A DNA stretch of 64,000 nucleotides from Bacillota bacterium (GCA_023415305.1 JAEZKZ010000062.1:34037-98036), one strand, 5' to 3'; positions 18,188-27,790 are shown, counted from the stretch's first letter. Made by a program: numbers and translations. Notes: generated by a model not told the origin, from the letters alone.

Positions 18188-19675
18188 GTGTTTGATATAG
18201 TAAAAATGATTTTGAATGCTGATATAAAAAAGGGAAAAATAAATAGAAACATATACGGTCATTTTTCTGAACATCTTGGAAGATGCATTTACGAGGGAAT
18301 ATGGGTGGGGGAAAATTCCTCCATCCCAAATATAAAAGGCTTCCGTACTGATGTGGTAGAAGCCCTTAAAAAACTAAACATTCCTGTCCTTAGATGGCCG
18401 GGAGGGTGTTTTGCTGATGAGTATCACTGGACAGACGGAATCGGCCCAAAGGAAAGCAGACCTTGCATGGTTAATACCCATTGGGGAGGTGTGATTGAAA
18501 ACAACCATTTTGGTACCCATGAGTTTCTTGAATTCTGTGAATTAATTGGTGCTGAGCCATATATATGCGGTAATGTGGGAAGCGGTACGGTTCATGAAAT
18601 GCAGCAATGGGTAGAGTATATCACCTTTGACGGAAAATCGCCTATGACTGAATTGCGAAAGGCCAACGGTAAGCCAGCCCCCTGGCGGTTAAAATATTTC
18701 GGAGTAGGCAATGAAAACTGGGGCTGCGGCGGAAACATGCGTGCCGAGTATTATGCCGACCAATACCGCAGATACGCAACATACGTAAGAAACTTCGGAG
18801 AGAATAAGATTTACAAGATAGCCGGCGGTCCTTCGGTTGACGATTACCACTGGACCGAGGTTTTAATGCGAGAAGCAGGGAAGCAAATGGACGGCCTGAG
18901 TCTCCATTATTACACAAGAGTTTCGAAGGATTGGTCTATACAAGGCTCCGCTACCGAGTTTGAGGAAAACGAATGGTTTTCAGTAATGCAGAACGCCCTT
19001 TATATGGATGAACTTGTAACAAAGCATTCAAACATTATGGACAAATATGATCCTGAGAAAAAGGTGGGATTGATAGTTGATGAGTGGGGTACCTGGTTCG
19101 GTGTCGAGCCCGGAACAAATCCCGGGTTCCTCTATCAACAAAACACCCTCAGAGATGCGTTGGTGGCTGGAATCCACTTCAACCTGTTCAACAACCATTG
19201 CGACAGAGTACAAATGGCTAATATAGCACAGATAATTAATGTGCTGCAATCTGTCATTCTTACAGAAGGGGAGAAAATACTTCTGACTCCGACATATCAT
19301 GTATTTGACATGTACAAGGTACATCACGATGCAGATCTCTTGTCAATGGATTTTGAAAGCCCGGGATACGTTTTCAATGGAGAGAATATACCTCAGCTCA
19401 GCGTATCCTCCTCAATGGACAATGAAGGAAAAATTCATGTTTCAATTTGTAATCTAAATCCCTCCGAGGCTGTAGATATTGATATAGATATTAGAGGTTC
19501 AGAGGTACAAGGCTGTAGTGGTAAAATTGTATCCTCTGACAGGATGAATGCAAAAAATACTTTTGAAGCTTTAGAAAATGTAAAAATTGAGACTTTTAAT
19601 AATATTCGCCTGTTAAAGAATCATATTACCGGAGAGATACCCTCAAAATCGGTGGTTACCATAGAAGTTATATAA
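18188..19675 (+). CDS. GH51 alpha-L-arabinofuranosidase
   Basis: This 495-aa retaining enzyme releases terminal alpha-L-arabinofuranose from arabinoxylan- or arabinan-derived oligosaccharides. It shows the family-typical NIYGHFSEHLGRCIYEG at the N-terminus, the acid/base glutamate in GVGNENWGCGG (Glu176), the nucleophile in IVDEWGTWF (Glu299) and a C-terminal beta-sandwich. It lacks a signal peptide and acts in the cytoplasm. The start is uncertain: a GTG at 18188 overlaps the GAGGGGG ribosome site, and an ATG lies at 18206, 17 bases after it; both are in frame and neither changes the catalytic domain. It follows the permease genes. Confidence 0.94.
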   Translation: MFDIVKMILNADIKKGKINRNIYGHFSEHLGRCIYEGIWVGENSSIPNIKGFRTDVVEALKKLNIPVLRWPGGCFADEYHWTDGIGPKESRPCMVNTHWGGVIENNHFGTHEFLEFCELIGAEPYICGNVGSGTVHEMQQWVEYITFDGKSPMTELRKANGKPAPWRLKYFGVGNENWGCGGNMRAEYYADQYRRYATYVRNFGENKIYKIAGGPSVDDYHWTEVLMREAGKQMDGLSLHYYTRVSKDWSIQGSATEFEENEWFSVMQNALYMDELVTKHSNIMDKYDPEKKVGLIVDEWGTWFGVEPGTNPGFLYQQNTLRDALVAGIHFNLFNNHCDRVQMANIAQIINVLQSVILTEGEKILLTPTYHVFDMYKVHHDADLLSMDFESPGYVFNGENIPQLSVSSSMDNEGKIHVSICNLNPSEAVDIDIDIRGSEVQGCSGKIVSSDRMNAKNTFEALENVKIETFNNIRLLKNHITGEIPSKSVVTIEVI

Positions 19676-19695
19676 GTGTATAATAAATTTACCGG

Positions 19696-19731
19696 AATGT
19701 CCTGCCTATATCTGTATAGCCAGGACATTTT
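19696..19731 (+). promoter_or_regulatory. Intercistronic hairpin between the GH51 and GH43 genes
   Basis: AATGTCCTG (19696-19704) pairs with CAGGACATT (19721-19729), and an inner CTATA/TATAG extends the stem past a C-C mismatch. The T run after it is short, so it may be a weak terminator or a processing/stability element. Confidence 0.65.
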
Positions 19732-19763
19732 AGCAGTTATAAAAGGAAGGCGGGATATATTTA

Positions 19764-21284
19764 ATGATAGTTAAAAACCCTATAATATGGGCAGACTTTC
19801 CTGACCCTGATATTATTCGCGTTGATAATACCTATTATATGGTGTGTACAACCATGTTTGTCATGCCTGGGGGGCCAATACTTAAATCTGAGGATCTTTA
19901 TCATTGGGAGTTGGTCTCCTATGTATTTGAGACTATTGAGGAGAACGATATTTATCAGCTTAAGTGTGGAAAAAATGCTTATGGCAAGGGACAGTGGGCC
20001 ACAAGTCTGAAATACCACAAGGGAATTTTCTACGCATGTTTTATGTGTCATGACATGAAAAAGACCTATATATATTATACTGATAATATTGAAAAAAGCG
20101 GCTGGAGCAGATATGTGCTTGAGGGCAGCTATCATGATATGTCCTTCTTGTTTGACAAAGATAAGGCATATCTGATATATGGCAACGGTGATATAAGGAT
20201 CGTTGAATTAAGGGATGATTTGTCGGGGATAAAGGAGAACGGAGTTGATAAGCTGCTCTTCAGTACACCCTCCATAAATGTATGTCTGCGCTGTGAGGGC
20301 TGCAGAGCTTACAAAATAAATGAGTATTACTATTTGCTGTTTATTGAGTGGCCAGCTGACGGCTGTGGCAGAAGGCGGGTCGTATGCTATCGCTCACGGG
20401 AACTGCTGGGGGAATATGAAAGAGAAATACTCCTTGATGATGACATGGGCTACCAAAATCAGGGTGTTGCACAAGGAGCGCTGGTGGATACTCCTGAAGG
20501 TGATTGGTATTCAATTTTGTTTCAGGATCATGGTGCTGTGGGGAGAATACCATATCTGCTTCCTGTTTCCTGGGAGAATGGGTGGCCTGTTATCGGTATT
20601 GACGGAAAGGTACCAGAGAGTTTTGAAGTACCATTTAATAAGTACCATACAAAGCCATTGATAATGAGTGACAGCTTTAATCACTCTGAAAACAAATTGA
20701 ATTTATGCTGGGAGTGGAATCACAACCCCGAAGAAGGCTGCTGGTCTTTTACTGAACGTCCGGGTTATTTGAGATTGCATTCCGCCTCACTGGCGAAAGA
20801 CATTTTAACTGCCAGAAATACATTAACTCAACGTACCAGCGGTCCTCGCTGTGCTTTTACGGTAGAGCTGGATACCGAAGGGATGAATTCCGGTGATTAT
20901 GCAGGTATTGTAGCTTTGCAGGGTAATTACGGAATGATAGGAGTCAAGGCTGATGAAAATTGCTTAAAAAGAGTTGTAGTTTCTAAAAAAGACAGTGAAG
21001 GCAAACAGAAAGAGGAAATGTATCTACTTTTTACAGGTACGCATATATTTCTAAAGATAGAATTTAATTTTGAGAATAGCATAGATATTGCTTCGCTCTA
21101 TTTTTCCACCGATGGTCACCAGTGGAAAAGGTTTGGCACTGATTTGAAGATGACTTATACTCTAGATCTTTTCATAGGATATCGGATAGGGCTATTTTAC
21201 TATTCACAAAAGCAGTCGGGTGGGGTTGCTGATTTCAGGAACTTCAGATATGTCTCGCAAGATATATCGCAGCTTAACGAGTAG
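19764..21284 (+). CDS. GH43 family beta-xylosidase / alpha-L-arabinofuranosidase
   Basis: This 506-aa protein has an N-terminal five-bladed propeller of GH43. The catalytic base is Asp14 in DFPDPD, the pKa-modulating residue is likely Asp125 in YHDMS, and the general acid is Glu178 in CEGCRAYK. From about residue 300 a C-terminal beta-sandwich follows (GH43_C2/DUF1349-like), which shapes the active site in xylosidase-type members. There is no signal peptide. With GH51 next to it, the pair can strip arabinose and cut xylose from imported arabinoxylo-oligosaccharides. The exact activity (xylosidase, arabinofuranosidase or both) cannot be read from sequence. Confidence 0.9.
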   Translation: MIVKNPIIWADFPDPDIIRVDNTYYMVCTTMFVMPGGPILKSEDLYHWELVSYVFETIEENDIYQLKCGKNAYGKGQWATSLKYHKGIFYACFMCHDMKKTYIYYTDNIEKSGWSRYVLEGSYHDMSFLFDKDKAYLIYGNGDIRIVELRDDLSGIKENGVDKLLFSTPSINVCLRCEGCRAYKINEYYYLLFIEWPADGCGRRRVVCYRSRELLGEYEREILLDDDMGYQNQGVAQGALVDTPEGDWYSILFQDHGAVGRIPYLLPVSWENGWPVIGIDGKVPESFEVPFNKYHTKPLIMSDSFNHSENKLNLCWEWNHNPEEGCWSFTERPGYLRLHSASLAKDILTARNTLTQRTSGPRCAFTVELDTEGMNSGDYAGIVALQGNYGMIGVKADENCLKRVVVSKKDSEGKQKEEMYLLFTGTHIFLKIEFNFENSIDIASLYFSTDGHQWKRFGTDLKMTYTLDLFIGYRIGLFYYSQKQSGGVADFRNFRYVSQDISQLNE

Positions 21285-21308
21285 AAAATAGAGGATAATA
21301 GTAAAATA

Positions 21309-21337
21309 TTGACAAATATGCAAAGTAAATGTAATAT
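21309..21337 (+). promoter_or_regulatory. Consensus sigma-A promoter of the BtrH-like gene
   Basis: TTGACA (21309-21314), a 17-bp spacer and TAATAT (21332-21337). A sequence resembling a LacI/CcpA-family operator (TGGCAACCGTTTAC, from about 21347) lies where transcription would start. Confidence 0.8.
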
Positions 21338-21400
21338 TATACATAAATGGCAACCGTTTACTACTTTTTTAAGGAAATTGATTAAGTGAGGTGGCATATT

Positions 21401-22963
21401 ATGTTATTAAATGTTCAACCGATGCATATTGATGGGTTAAACTGCAGAGAGGATATTTTTTTTACAGTAGCAGCCCATTATAAAAGAGAATATCAGCTGG
21501 CGTTTTCCGAAGCTTTTAATTTCAAATATACTCCAGCAGAGCCGGGACAGTCTGAATGTATGGGTGGCCGTATCAGCACCGGTAATGAAAACCTGCAGGA
21601 TTTACTTGAGATGTATTGCGGATTTAAGATATTAACCTTAAAAGCAGATACTGTGGATGAGATTTATAAAACAATTAGAGAGCAACTTCAACTTGGGTAT
21701 CCTACTGCAATCTCAATCAACACATACTGGTGTCCCTGGAGTCGGAGTTATCAGAAGGTTAATTTCGGACACACGTGCCTTGCTATAGATATTGACTCCG
21801 AAAATAAAATTACCTGTTTGGATCCAATAGCCGGACAGGTTCATTTTTATCTGCCATATGAGGATTTTAAAAACGGCTTTGCATATTATTCTACCTTCAG
21901 GTTTGGGATGTCACGGCAAAATTATGACTATAGAGAAGTTCTGGGTACTTCAGTAGAAAAGGTATTCAAATATGAAATTTTCAACGATATGGAAAGATTC
22001 ATCGAGGAATTTGAATCACAATTTAACTTCGACGAGGAATTTAAAAATGGCAGCGCTGATATTTGGGGTGCATTATTATTCAGGAATCTCACATATATAT
22101 CAGGTTCAAGATTCCTTTACTCGCAATTTATAAATTACATAAACAAGGTTTTACAGAACTCAAAGCTGGAACAGGTTGAAAAGGAGTTTCAATGTGTACA
22201 TAATAAGTGGAAGGTAGTAATAAGCTGGCTTCTGAAGGGATATTATACAGGAAATTCAGAGGGAATTCATAAAAGAGCGCTTAAATCCTTTAAGGATATC
22301 CTTAATATGGAAAAAAACATACTGTTGAATCTTCAGGAGGCAGTACAAAATGATACCATATCAGTGCAAAAAAGTGCGGAGATATTAAATGTTGAAAACA
22401 TAAGTGAAGATTGTGAATATACATTTATTGATTTAAGCAATTACTTTAACAGCAATGCTTTTCATAGCACTGAATCAGGAGATTGTTCTGCCGACTTTAC
22501 CGGAACAGGGCACTATTTCTTATCTCATAATGCCCCAAGCGGACAAATTATTTCATTGGAAAAACTTAAATTCAGATTTCCTGAAATTATAGATAACCGT
22601 TGTAACAATATATCCTGTGACAATCAGGTTATAACTGTTCCCAGCGGGGAATATAAAGGTATTTTATTAATGGGCTCCAGTGAATGGGGCAACTTCATTG
22701 AGCAAATAGGTGTAAACTATATTGATGGGAGCAGTGACAGCATTCAGGTTAATTTCAGCGACTGGGCTACTGAGAGCCCCTTGTACGATGAGATATTCAT
22801 ATGGGGAGGAAAGAGTCATAATAAATATGAGGGCAGGACATATAGTAATGACTATAATTTATTTGCCATACAACGTTTAATACCTGCAAAAAAGGATTTG
22901 GAGAGCATAACCTTACCTGATTGTCCAAATATGCACATTTTTGCCGCCACCCTTTACAAGTAA
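21401..22963 (+). CDS. BtrH N-terminal-domain / C39-like protein
   Basis: This 520-aa protein resembles the BtrH N-terminal family, papain-like acyltransferases or peptidases named after butirosin biosynthesis. Visible candidates for a catalytic triad are Cys15 (HIDGLNCRED), His124 (FGHTCLAIDID) and Asp141 (CLDPIAG), in the expected order. An all-helical middle (residues about 190-340) and a beta-rich C-terminus follow, and no carrier-protein gene is near. I chose the ATG at 21401 because GAGGTGG lies 7 bases upstream. It has its own promoter and no partner genes, so its substrate is unknown. It could be a natural-product acyltransferase, a peptide amidase, or an inactive homologue. Confidence 0.7.
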   Translation: MLLNVQPMHIDGLNCREDIFFTVAAHYKREYQLAFSEAFNFKYTPAEPGQSECMGGRISTGNENLQDLLEMYCGFKILTLKADTVDEIYKTIREQLQLGYPTAISINTYWCPWSRSYQKVNFGHTCLAIDIDSENKITCLDPIAGQVHFYLPYEDFKNGFAYYSTFRFGMSRQNYDYREVLGTSVEKVFKYEIFNDMERFIEEFESQFNFDEEFKNGSADIWGALLFRNLTYISGSRFLYSQFINYINKVLQNSKLEQVEKEFQCVHNKWKVVISWLLKGYYTGNSEGIHKRALKSFKDILNMEKNILLNLQEAVQNDTISVQKSAEILNVENISEDCEYTFIDLSNYFNSNAFHSTESGDCSADFTGTGHYFLSHNAPSGQIISLEKLKFRFPEIIDNRCNNISCDNQVITVPSGEYKGILLMGSSEWGNFIEQIGVNYIDGSSDSIQVNFSDWATESPLYDEIFIWGGKSHNKYEGRTYSNDYNLFAIQRLIPAKKDLESITLPDCPNMHIFAATLYK

Positions 22964-23043
22964 CCTGAGGTTACCCGGATATTACTTTTAACTGTAAGCA
23001 ACACAGTAAATAAAAGCAGTAATAAACTTGAATATATCTTCTG

Positions 23044-23079
23044 AAAATAGAACACTGGTTTCGGCCAGTGTTCTATTTT
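23044..23079 (+). terminator. Intrinsic terminator after the BtrH-like gene
   Basis: A 15-bp stem (23044-23058 with 23065-23079) closes a TTTCGG loop and ends in a T run. Confidence 0.92.
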
Positions 23080-23217
23080 TCAGCCCATAATAATACAGCT
23101 GCACATTCACGAATGCTTTAAAAGACAGGTAAAATATACATATAATTCTCAATGATAATTATGTATTGTTTGGAAATGATATATTTAAACACCAGTGTCT
23201 AGAATCAGGAGGACAGC

Positions 23218-23313
23218 GTGAAAAATAAATTCGGTAAGTCATCGTGCTTTTCACGCAGCGAAAAGCCACTACGTGTCTTTTCATTACTATTTGTTTACGC
23301 GCTATGCGCGTAG
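23218..23313 (+). CDS. Possible 31-aa leader peptide upstream of gerKA
   Basis: A GTG at 23218 follows a perfect AGGAGG by 5 bases and opens a 31-codon frame ending in TAG at 23311-23313, 13 bases before the gerKA start. The peptide is basic at the N-terminus and hydrophobic near the end (residues FSLLFVYALCA). The same DNA forms two hairpins, GTGCTTTTC/GAAAAGCCAC and TACGCGC/GCGCGTA (23296-23302 with 23306-23312), the second ending just before the gerKA ribosome site. Whether this is translated or only a structured leader is open. Confidence 0.45.
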   Translation: MKNKFGKSSCFSRSEKPLRVFSLLFVYALCA

Positions 23314-23326
23314 ATGGGAGATCAAT

Positions 23327-25186
23327 ATGGCTAAAAAGAGAGGAATTTCAAGCCTGTTTTCAATTTTGACCTATAAAAAACCAAAAAACATAGAACCTTT
23401 CTATATACCTGAGACAGAAGAAGAGACAAAAAAAGCTGAAAAAGTCAGAGGAGTGGAACACAAGGTCAGAGGGATAAAAAAGCCTGTACCTGTATCAGAG
23501 ATAAAAAAGGAAAAGGACAGGGAAAAGGATGTCCATAAAAATGAGAAATCCGAAAAGTACAAAATTAAAGGCACTGAAGACAAAAATAAATCAGACCGAA
23601 AAATATCAAAGAATATAGATGATAATGTGGAACTTATCAAGGCCGCTTTTAATGCTGATAAAAATAAGGACATTATTATTCGTGAGTTTAAAATAGGAAA
23701 CAAGCTTAAGGCTTTTATTGCATTCATAGACGGAATGGCGGACCGAACCACCATAAACGAATTCATAATAAGGCCATTGCTTGTAAAAAGAGATTTCTCA
23801 GAAATAGAATGTAATATGGATAAGATACTTCTTGAGGTAATTGAAACAAACCAGTCTACAAAGGTTGCCGATAGTGATGAAATGATATATGAAATATTAG
23901 TAGGTAATACCTGTCTATATGTTGAAGGCTGTGATTACTGTATATCCAGCGAGACCAAGGGCTTTGAAAAACGTTCGGTTAATACACCCCAAACCGAGGG
24001 AGTAGTGAGAGGAGCTCAGGAGGGGTTTACTGAAAACCTTCGTACAAATGTGACACTAATTAGACGAATAATAAAAAATGAAAATCTTACTACTGAATTT
24101 TTAAAGATAGGTGCCAGAAATAATAATCAGTGTGCTGTGATGTACATTAATGGCTTAATAAACCCGGCTATAGTAGAGGAAGTAAAGAGAAGAATAGATA
24201 GTCTGGACACTGATTATATTGCCGGAAGCGGGATATTGGAGCAGTTTATTGAAGAAAATCCCTGGTCTATTATTCCGACAATAATGTCTACCGAAAGACC
24301 AGACAGAGCCGCATCTCACCTGATAGAAGGCAAGGCTGTTATTATAGCCGATGGTACACCCTTTGCCCTTGTAGTACCTATAACCGTAGCAACAATGTTC
24401 CATACACCCGAGGATACTACCTTACGGTGGCAGTATGGAACTCTTCTAAGATTTATTAGAATTTTTGCCGTATTTATAGCGACTTTTATACCCGGACTTT
24501 ATGTAGCACTAACAAATTTCCACAGGGAGATGATTCCTACAGATCTTCTGATTGCTATTGCTAAAGCCCGTGAAAATGTTCCCTTCCCAACTATTGTCGA
24601 GGTTTTACTTATGGAAGCTTCATTTGAGCTTATACGAGAAGCGGGCATCAGAATCCCTGGAATCATTGGAAATACCATAGGTATAATCGGGGCGCTTATC
24701 CTTGGACAGGCTGCAGTTCAGGCAAACCTTGTAAGTCCTGTCCTTATTATAATTGTTGCTATCACAGGGCTTGGAAACTTTGCAATTCCTGATTTCAGTA
24801 TGGCCTTTGCAGCTAGAATTACTCGTATAATTTATATAATACTGGGAGCTCTTTTGGGTTTTTACGGTATTTCTCTGGGTATAGTTGCTATTGCAGTTAT
24901 GTTAGCATGCACAAAATCCTTCGGTATCCCCATGTTAGCCTTATTTGCCCCGAAATTGTCAAATAGTAATGATGTTATTTTAAGAATGCCTGTCTGGATG
25001 CAGCGATACAGACCCGAAAACACAAATCCTCTGGATATTACAAGGCAGCCTTATATTTCCCGAAAGTGGACTCAGGAACCACCGGTTTCAGATGGATTAA
25101 ATGGAATTAACGAAGATGACGGGAGCAAACAGGATAAGGTAAAAAATACTGGCAAGGAGGATGATGACAATGACAGCAAGGAATAG
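23327..25186 (+). CDS. gerKA: Spore germination receptor A subunit
   Basis: This 619-aa protein is the GerA-family receptor subunit. In dormant spores the A/B/C complex sits in the inner membrane and detects germinants. A charged Lys/Glu-rich N-terminal tail of about 90 residues precedes the conserved cytoplasmic domain. C-terminal membrane helices run over about residues 375-545, through RIPGIIGNTIGIIGALILGQ and GNFAIPDFSM. I chose the ATG at 23327 behind GGGAG (6 bases). The gene overlaps gerKB by 17 bases. The long charged tail is typical of several clostridial GerA proteins. The germinant is not predictable from sequence. Confidence 0.93.
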   Translation: MAKKRGISSLFSILTYKKPKNIEPFYIPETEEETKKAEKVRGVEHKVRGIKKPVPVSEIKKEKDREKDVHKNEKSEKYKIKGTEDKNKSDRKISKNIDDNVELIKAAFNADKNKDIIIREFKIGNKLKAFIAFIDGMADRTTINEFIIRPLLVKRDFSEIECNMDKILLEVIETNQSTKVADSDEMIYEILVGNTCLYVEGCDYCISSETKGFEKRSVNTPQTEGVVRGAQEGFTENLRTNVTLIRRIIKNENLTTEFLKIGARNNNQCAVMYINGLINPAIVEEVKRRIDSLDTDYIAGSGILEQFIEENPWSIIPTIMSTERPDRAASHLIEGKAVIIADGTPFALVVPITVATMFHTPEDTTLRWQYGTLLRFIRIFAVFIATFIPGLYVALTNFHREMIPTDLLIAIAKARENVPFPTIVEVLLMEASFELIREAGIRIPGIIGNTIGIIGALILGQAAVQANLVSPVLIIIVAITGLGNFAIPDFSMAFAARITRIIYIILGALLGFYGISLGIVAIAVMLACTKSFGIPMLALFAPKLSNSNDVILRMPVWMQRYRPENTNPLDITRQPYISRKWTQEPPVSDGLNGINEDDGSKQDKVKNTGKEDDDNDSKE

Positions 25187-26288
25187 TCAAGGAACCTTCG
25201 GTACCTATGAAGCAGTGTGCCTTACCACTATTCTCATGATAACAAAAATTTTCTATGTTTCTATTGCAATAATTATAGATTCTGAAGGTACTTCCGGATG
25301 GTATGGAACGATAATCTCCTGCCTTACAAGCTTGATATTATTTTCGATAGTATTCCTGCTGATGAAAAGGTTCCCCAATATGGATATGTCACAGATATTT
25401 GAGGCTGTAATAGGTAGGTTCGCAGGTAAGGTTCTGATTTTATTGTTTGCGGCATATTTCATATTTTATGCTTCTTCAAGCCTGAGAGAATTCATCGAAA
25501 TGATTAAGGCTTATAACCTGCCTTACACTCCTCCAAGTATTCTTATTTTCGGATTTATCTCAGTATGTGCAATTGTTGCATATTTCGGGCTGGAGGGTAT
25601 CGCGCGTATATCTGGGATTTTTTTCATTCCCGTCATTACAGCAGTAGTTTTGATTTTTCTTCTGGCCAGCCCAAGGTATGACTTTAACTTTATAAAACCC
25701 TATTGGGGCTATGGATTAAAAGAAACAATAGTAACAGGGCTACTCAGAAGCTCAGATTACGATGAAGTTATTATTCTTGCTTTCATAATAAATTCCATAC
25801 ATGGTCTTAAAACCTTTAAGAAAGTAGGTTATACAAGTATTATTATATCCGGGATAACCTTCAGTTTAACTATATTATTTATTATTTTATCGTTTACTTA
25901 CTCAGGAGGAAGAGAAAATCTATCGAGCTTATTTGAATTATCGAGAGCAATCTACTTTAACAGGTTTGTACAAAGACTGGAATCTATCTTTCTTTTTGCC
26001 TGGGTTATTTCTTCACTTGTTAGTGTATCTATAGCCTTTTATATATCAATAAGCTTATATACCAAAGCCTTTAAAATTCCGTATCACAGGCCGCTGATAT
26101 TTCCATTCAGCTTTTTACTGTTTATGATAGCTCTTATTCCAAAAAATATGTCTGAGGTGTTTCAGGTGAATATACATTTTATTCGTGAATACAGCTGCTT
26201 TTTTATATACACGATACCTATACTGATACTTTTAATAGCTGCAATTTTCAGAAAAAGAGGTGAATTGCCAGATGGTAAAAAGAGTTAG
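25170..26288 (+). CDS. gerKB: Spore germination receptor B subunit (permease-like)
   Basis: This 372-aa protein belongs to the GerAB endospore germination permease family (APC-like fold). It has about ten hydrophobic segments and no large loops. Three closely spaced methionine codons occur at 25161, 25164 and 25170; the last is 9 bases behind GGAGG, so I prefer it. It overlaps gerKA by 17 bases and gerKC by 17 bases, a translationally coupled gerKA-KB-KC operon. The subunit is thought to bind the germinant and to form part of the ion channel in the inner spore membrane. Confidence 0.9.
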   Translation: MTARNSQGTFGTYEAVCLTTILMITKIFYVSIAIIIDSEGTSGWYGTIISCLTSLILFSIVFLLMKRFPNMDMSQIFEAVIGRFAGKVLILLFAAYFIFYASSSLREFIEMIKAYNLPYTPPSILIFGFISVCAIVAYFGLEGIARISGIFFIPVITAVVLIFLLASPRYDFNFIKPYWGYGLKETIVTGLLRSSDYDEVIILAFIINSIHGLKTFKKVGYTSIIISGITFSLTILFIILSFTYSGGRENLSSLFELSRAIYFNRFVQRLESIFLFAWVISSLVSVSIAFYISISLYTKAFKIPYHRPLIFPFSFLLFMIALIPKNMSEVFQVNIHFIREYSCFFIYTIPILILLIAAIFRKRGELPDGKKS

Positions 26289-27576
26289 CCTGCTTTTGAT
26301 ATTATGTATCTTAATATGCGGTACTTTTACAGCCTGCTTTGATGCACAAGAGGTGGATGACGAGGTATATGCCCTTGCACTGGGGCTAGATAAGGGAATG
26401 ACTAATAAAATAAGACTTACTATCCAATATCCGACCTATAAATCAGGAGGAGGGGGCGGAGGTGCAGATCAGGAAAAAAATAAGGGCGGAATGGGAAATT
26501 CCAATGAAACAGCAGGAGCAAATATTCATACAATAGAAGCACCATCAATATTGGAGGCTATCGATATGTATGGAATGGCAATATCAAGAAGAGTGTCCTT
26601 GATGCACATGAAAAATTTGATAATATCAGAAGATATAGCAAGGGAAGGCATTGAAGATCATTTAGCACCTATGTCCAGGTTCAGGGAAACAAGAAGAATC
26701 GTTGATATAGCGGTAGTAAAAGGAACTGCACAAAAATACATTCAGGAGAATGAGGCAAATATCGGGGAAAGTTTATCTAAATCAATGGAGATAATGGCTG
26801 TCCAATCCAATAATACCAGCTATTTTCCAAGGGTGACCTTTCATGACTTTTATATCGGACTATTATCTAACTATAATCAGAGTTTCACGGCATATACCGG
26901 GATCAACGAGTTTAAGGAATTGCCGGAAGAACAAGAAAACATAAAATCACCGCTGGTAATCAACAATGGGTTTATACCCGGCAAACTCCCGAGATCCGGG
27001 GTAGCCAAGAGAGAATTTGTAGGTACTGCGGTTTTTTCAGCTGATAGAATGGTGGGGTATTTGAATAGTGAGGAGACGAGATATTTTCTTATGATATTAG
27101 GTAAATTTAAAAAAGGTATCATTAGTATTCCCGACGAGAAGTTACCCGACAAGGTTATTCCTCTTGATCTTCGACTCTCCCGTAAACCTGTAATAAAAGG
27201 ACATTTCAAAAAGGGGAAACCTGTTATTGACTTAAAGCTTGAATTGGAAGCAGATATAGGATCAATACAGAGTAGAATTAACTATGAGGATAAAAACAAT
27301 ATCGAAAAATTAAACAAAGATGTTGAACTGTTTATTCGGGAGAGGTTGATAAATGTTGTAACCAAGGTAAAGAATGAGTATAAATCCGATGTATTTGGTT
27401 TTGGAGAAAAAGTTGCGGGATACTTCCCCACAATACAGGAATGGGAAAGATATGACTGGCTTAAGCATTTCCCTGAGGCGAGGGTTAACATAGAGGTAAA
27501 TGTCAACATCAGAAGGACAGGCACTATGATTAAGTCCTCTAAAATAAGAGGTAAGAACTTACTGAATACTACCTGA
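26272..27576 (+). CDS. gerKC: Spore germination receptor C subunit, lipoprotein
   Basis: This 434-aa protein is a Ger(x)C-family lipoprotein. It has a signal peptide with a lipobox ending GTFTAC, then the N-terminal and C-terminal GerAC domains. A glycine-rich run near residue 60 (GGGGGGADQEKNKGG) inserts a flexible loop into an otherwise conserved fold. I chose the ATG at 26272, which is 9 bases behind GAGGTG. The protein should sit on the outer face of the inner spore membrane and complete the receptor with GerKA and GerKB. Confidence 0.9.
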   Translation: MVKRVSLLLILCILICGTFTACFDAQEVDDEVYALALGLDKGMTNKIRLTIQYPTYKSGGGGGGADQEKNKGGMGNSNETAGANIHTIEAPSILEAIDMYGMAISRRVSLMHMKNLIISEDIAREGIEDHLAPMSRFRETRRIVDIAVVKGTAQKYIQENEANIGESLSKSMEIMAVQSNNTSYFPRVTFHDFYIGLLSNYNQSFTAYTGINEFKELPEEQENIKSPLVINNGFIPGKLPRSGVAKREFVGTAVFSADRMVGYLNSEETRYFLMILGKFKKGIISIPDEKLPDKVIPLDLRLSRKPVIKGHFKKGKPVIDLKLELEADIGSIQSRINYEDKNNIEKLNKDVELFIRERLINVVTKVKNEYKSDVFGFGEKVAGYFPTIQEWERYDWLKHFPEARVNIEVNVNIRRTGTMIKSSKIRGKNLLNTT

Positions 27577-27613
27577 AATAAGGTTTAATTAAAGCAGTAA
27601 ACGAGAGGACAGG

Positions 27614-27790
27614 GTGATTATATTGATCTATATTCTTGCAATTTTCATGCTATTGGCTGGATTCTATAGCTTCACCTATGGTATAAGCCTATGGAGAGAT
27701 GATAATAAAAGACTTGGAAGCATTGGTACGATTCTTATTTCGGTATTAGGAACATTAATACCTATAGTAACTATGTTTATCCAGCGCTGA
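27614..27790 (+). CDS. Small membrane protein (58 aa) after gerKC
   Basis: The GTG at 27614 starts a 58-aa hydrophobic frame that ends 20 bases before the convergent AraC gene. It has two likely helices (ILAIFMLLAGFYSFTYG and IGTILISVLGTLIPIVTMF) joined by a short polar loop with LWRDDNKRLG. The ribosome site is GAGGAC. I cannot name it. Position after gerKC, in the same direction, suggests a part in germination or spore-membrane function. Translation is supported by the strong hydrophobic pattern but not proven. Confidence 0.55.
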   Translation: MIILIYILAIFMLLAGFYSFTYGISLWRDDNKRLGSIGTILISVLGTLIPIVTMFIQR

